A stretch of 64,000 bases of DNA, from the NCBI GenBank assembly GCA_001464765.1, contig LNDV01000038.1:62001-126000 (forward strand), given 5' to 3'. Under the pieces are notes generated by a model. The model saw only the letters and a list, made by a program, of their open reading frames with translations, ran no database searches and was not told where the DNA came from. The DNA comes from Betaproteobacteria bacterium Ga0077526. GTDB taxonomy: Bacteria > Pseudomonadota > Gammaproteobacteria > Burkholderiales > Ga0077523. Shown one piece after another: positions 61,221 through 64,000 of the stretch (its first letter is position 1; each line of letters begins with the position of its first letter). The translations under genes and the position numbers were made by a program.

Positions 61221-62813
61221 TCAGTAGAGCTTGACGGCCACCGGGTCCAGCGCGATGTCCACGACGGCGGTGCGTGTGGAACGGAATTCCGCTGCGAGCA
61301 CGGTTTCAAGCTCGGCCAGCCTGGTGACCCGCCGGACCTCGCAACCGAAGCCACGTCCCAGGTCGAGGAAGTCCAGCTGTTCCACGTCGTGGCCCGGGGC
61401 ACCCGGGATACCCAGCATGCGGCCGAAGCTCTTCAGCGCGCCGTACCCCTTGTTGTTGAGCACCACGAAGGTCACGGGCAGTCGCCACTGCGCAGCGGTC
61501 CAGAGGGACTGAATGCCGAACAGCGCGGAGCCATCGCCCACGAGGCAGATGACCCGGCGGCCCGGCGCGCCCAGTGCCACGCCCGGCGCTGCCGCGACCG
61601 CCCAGCCGAGCCCGCCGCTCGCCCCGGCGAAGAAGCTGCGCGGACGGCGGATCGGGAGGTGATCCCAGAGGGCGTTGCGATGGGTGGGCGCCTCCTCGAC
61701 GATGAGTGCATCGTCCGGCATGACGCGCGCGATGGTGGCCATGACCCGGTCGCCGTTCAGGCCCGGATCCGTGGGCGCCGGGATCGGGGCCCTGCCCCGC
61801 TGTGCGGAGGGCGTGATGCCGTCGAGTCTCGCGACCAGGCCGGCGACGCCGGCACGCAGCGAACCCGTGGCCGCGGTGCCGACCGCCGCGCGGGCGGCTT
61901 CGTGCGGGTCGTCCGTGAGGAGATGCACGCTCGTCCCGGGCTTCACGAACTCGCCTCCGGTGTGCACGTGGTACGTGAACACGGGGGCCCCGAGAACAAG
62001 CACGACGTCGTGCGGCGCCAGCTTGTCCGCGAGAGGCTGGCGCAGCGGCGGCAGATGCCCTGCGAACAGATGATGATCCTCGGGGAAACCCGCCCGCGCG
62101 ACCATGGGGCTGGCCCACACGGGCGCCCCGAGGCGTTCGGCCAGGATGACGGTGTCGTCCCAGGCGCCGTCGCGATCCACACCGGCACCGACGACGAGGC
62201 AGGGCGTGCGTGCGTTGCGCAGGCTGGCGGCGATCGCGTCCAGCGCATCCGGCGGCGGCGCGACTTCGGTCGAGACCTGCCGGATCACGAGGGGTTCAGA
62301 GGGCTGATCCCAGTCGTCCTCCGGGACCGACACGAAGACCGGCCCGCGCGGGTGCTGCATGGCCACGTGATAGGCGCGCTGGATAGCCTCGGGTACGTCG
62401 GCCGCCCGTGCGGGCTCCACGCTCCACTTCACGTAAGGCTTCGGAAACTCCGCCGCGTCACTGGCGAACAGATAGGGATCGGTCGGGAACATGGCCCGAG
62501 TCTGCTGGCCTGCCGTGATGACCAGCGGCGTGTGGTTGCGCCATGCGGTGAAGATGCTGCCCAGCGCGTGGCCCACACCTGCGGCGGAATGCAGGTTGAT
62601 GAACGCCGCATTGCCCGTGGCCTGCGCATAGCCGTCGGCCATGGCGACCACGACGGATTCCTGCAGTGCCATCACGTAGCGGAAGTCCGCCGGCCAGTCT
62701 CGGAAGAACCGCAGCTCCGTCGAGCCGGGATTGCCGAACACGGTGGTCATGCGGAACGCCCGCATCAGGGCATAGGTGGCCTCACGCACCGTCTGTGCGG
62801 TGGATGGTGTCAT
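61221..62813 (-). CDS. mdlC: ThDP-dependent decarboxylase, benzoylformate decarboxylase-like
   Basis: 530 aa with the three domains of ThDP enzymes. Conserved: FGNPGSTELRFF and LQESVVVAMADGYAQATG (N-terminal, with activating Glu), HSAAGVGHALGS (His expected in benzoylformate decarboxylases), and the ThDP motif GDGSALFGIQSLWTAAQWRLPVTFVVLNN. It would split an aromatic 2-oxo acid into aldehyde and CO2. ATG at 62813 is used (GAGGT upstream). It follows a fumarylacetoacetate hydrolase-family gene by 10 nt. Confidence 0.87.
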   Translation of the reverse strand: MTPSTAQTVREATYALMRAFRMTTVFGNPGSTELRFFRDWPADFRYVMALQESVVVAMADGYAQATGNAAFINLHSAAGVGHALGSIFTAWRNHTPLVITAGQQTRAMFPTDPYLFASDAAEFPKPYVKWSVEPARAADVPEAIQRAYHVAMQHPRGPVFVSVPEDDWDQPSEPLVIRQVSTEVAPPPDALDAIAASLRNARTPCLVVGAGVDRDGAWDDTVILAERLGAPVWASPMVARAGFPEDHHLFAGHLPPLRQPLADKLAPHDVVLVLGAPVFTYHVHTGGEFVKPGTSVHLLTDDPHEAARAAVGTAATGSLRAGVAGLVARLDGITPSAQRGRAPIPAPTDPGLNGDRVMATIARVMPDDALIVEEAPTHRNALWDHLPIRRPRSFFAGASGGLGWAVAAAPGVALGAPGRRVICLVGDGSALFGIQSLWTAAQWRLPVTFVVLNNKGYGALKSFGRMLGIPGAPGHDVEQLDFLDLGRGFGCEVRRVTRLAELETVLAAEFRSTRTAVVDIALDPVAVKLY

Positions 62814-62823
62814 CAGCACGACC

Positions 62824-63816
62824 TCAGCGCGGCGGGTGGTACTGCACGACCTTCTGGTCGATGGTGCCGAATATGGTTCGGCCCTTCGGGTCGAGCATCT
62901 CGATGCGCACCCGATCCCCGAAACGCAGGAACGGCGTGGAGGGTTTGCCGTCCGCGATCTGCTCCAGCATGCGCCGCTCGGCGATGCAGGCGGAGCCGCG
63001 GCTGCGGTCGATGTTGGACACCGTGCCGGAACCGACGATGGTCCCTGCGGCGAGGTGGCGGGTCCTGGCCGCGTGGGCGATCAGCTGCGGGAAGTCGAAC
63101 GTCATGTCGGTCCCGGCGTCGGGCTCGCCGAACACCGTGTCGTTCAGCAGCACCCGCAGCGGCAGACGGACCTTGCAGCCGTCCCACGAATTGCCGAGTT
63201 CGTCCGGCGTCACCGCCACCGGGGAGAAGGCGCTGGCCGGCTTGGACTGGAAGAAGCCGAAGCCCTTGGCCAGCTCGCCCGGGATGAGGTTGCGCAGGCT
63301 CACGTCGTTCACGAGGACCAGCAGCTTGATGTGGGCCATCGCGGCCTCGGCGGGAATGCCCATCGGCACGTCGTCGGTGATGACGGCGACCTCGCCTTCG
63401 AAGTCGATGCCCCAGGCCTCGGACGCAGCCTCGATGTCGTCGCAGGGCCCGATCATGCTGTCGGAGCAGCCCTGGTACATCAGCGGATCGGTCCAGAAGG
63501 ACGCCGGCATTTCCGCGCCGCGCGCCTTGCGCACGAGCTCCACGTGGTTCACGTAGGCCGAGCCGTCAGCCCACTGGTAGGCGCGGGGCAGCGGCGCCGC
63601 GCACTGGGCAGGATCGAACGGGAAGGTATTGTCGAAAACGCCGTCGTTCAGGCGCTGGTAGACGGCCTGAAGCATCGGCTCCGTGGCGGCCCAGTCGTCG
63701 ATGGCCGCCTGGAGCGTGGGCGCGAACCCGGTGGGGAAGATGGCACGGGAGAGGTCCCGGCTCACCACCACGAGGCGGCCGTCCCGGCCACCGTCCTTCA
63801 GCGATGCAAGTTTCAC
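62824..63816 (-). CDS. Fumarylacetoacetate hydrolase-family protein
   Basis: 330 aa. The FAH fold with metal-binding acidic residues in GIDFEGEVAVITDD and the LVNDVSLRNLIPGEL region, and SGTVSNIDRSRGSACIAERRM near the end. Members cleave C-C bonds in acyl-pyruvates or related oxo acids, for instance in tyrosine or homogentisate breakdown. Probably one operon with the decarboxylase and the upstream TetR gene. Confidence 0.9.
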   Translation of the reverse strand: MKLASLKDGGRDGRLVVVSRDLSRAIFPTGFAPTLQAAIDDWAATEPMLQAVYQRLNDGVFDNTFPFDPAQCAAPLPRAYQWADGSAYVNHVELVRKARGAEMPASFWTDPLMYQGCSDSMIGPCDDIEAASEAWGIDFEGEVAVITDDVPMGIPAEAAMAHIKLLVLVNDVSLRNLIPGELAKGFGFFQSKPASAFSPVAVTPDELGNSWDGCKVRLPLRVLLNDTVFGEPDAGTDMTFDFPQLIAHAARTRHLAAGTIVGSGTVSNIDRSRGSACIAERRMLEQIADGKPSTPFLRFGDRVRIEMLDPKGRTIFGTIDQKVVQYHPPR

Positions 63817-63874
63817 GTGTCGCTCCCTGTCCGCGGGCGGAAGGCCCGGGGCAATGCATTCGGTCGCGGCGGGC

Positions 63875-64000
63875 TCAGGACTTGACGCGGACCCCGTCCA
63901 GGAAGATTTCCAGGACGACGTCGGCCATGTCAGCGTACGTCAGAGGGCCGGAGGCGCGCAACCAGGTGAAGGTCCAGTTGAGCATGCCGAACAGGATCAT
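63875..64000 (-). CDS. TetR-family regulator, C-terminal end (gene continues beyond window)
   Basis: Only 41 codons are visible: the helical ILFGMLNWTFTWLRASGPLT...ADMADVVLEIFLDG, a usual C-terminal end for TetR-type regulators. The DNA-binding part is outside. It lies 58 nt upstream of the FAH-family gene and may control that operon. Confidence 0.6.
   Translation of the reverse strand: MILFGMLNWTFTWLRASGPLTYADMADVVLEIFLDGVRVKS

Overview
This is a 64 kb high-GC chromosomal segment, most likely from a betaproteobacterium. The support is a block yciB, bolA, peptidyl-prolyl isomerase, purL, together with rdgC, prfC, murI, nnrD and ettA homologues of proteobacterial type. No rRNA, tRNA, CRISPR array or recognisable transposase was seen. 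Gene starts were set by hand from ribosome-binding sites, signal peptides and overlaps.

Region 1 (1-22201) is devoted to c-type cytochromes. A minus-strand cluster (1-13066) holds two doubled-CXXCH multiheme cytochromes, four small triheme c7-like cytochromes, two paralogous helical exported proteins, three NHL-repeat lipoproteins, an outer-membrane beta-barrel, a periplasmic parvulin and a Crp/Fnr-type regulator. Three paralogous pairs are arranged in mirrored order (A-B-C-C'-B'-A'), all on one strand. A diheme cytochrome (13135-13860) is followed by a second minus-strand operon, ccmF-ccmH-ccmI-Sel1-cytochrome c-two beta-propeller proteins, largely joined by 4-nt overlaps. A tetraheme cytochrome (21128-22201) is divergent from ccmF. 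The same palindrome (GTGAC-N3-GTCAC) lies upstream of the cytochrome cluster and in the ccmF/cytochrome intergenic region. I read the whole as a porin-cytochrome type electron conduit with its own maturation genes. No matching characterised system is known to me, and its electron acceptor or donor is unknown.

Region 2 (22217-35000) is mostly housekeeping: a HAD phosphatase, nitroreductase, AhpD-like protein, YciB, BolA, a parvulin, PurL, NnrD, a LysR regulator, a surface-adhesin-E-like protein and EttA. Region 3 (35000-43000) has a RES/Xre toxin-antitoxin pair, an amidohydrolase, an SDR, an enolase-superfamily enzyme bracketed by REP-like palindromes, RdgC and PrfC. A GTAGCCCGGAC-type dispersed palindrome recurs between genes and supplies the stop codons of three of them.

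Region 4 (43069-50287) is one minus-strand run, TRAP transporter (dctPQM)-pcaHG-SDR-SDR-pcaB: uptake of an aromatic or alicyclic acid followed by protocatechuate ring cleavage. Region 5 (50526-52904) holds small or unlinked genes, including a nitronate monooxygenase. Region 6 (53038-60232) is a seven-gene signalling cluster: an HTH-receiver protein, a degenerate kinase, a CheY-like receiver, a PAS/LOV histidine kinase, an H-NOX haem protein, an HNOBA histidine kinase and an HD-GYP phosphodiesterase. It appears to link nitric oxide, and possibly blue light, to c-di-GMP. Region 7 (60373-64000) holds murI, a benzoylformate decarboxylase-like enzyme, a fumarylacetoacetate hydrolase-family protein and the end of a TetR regulator.
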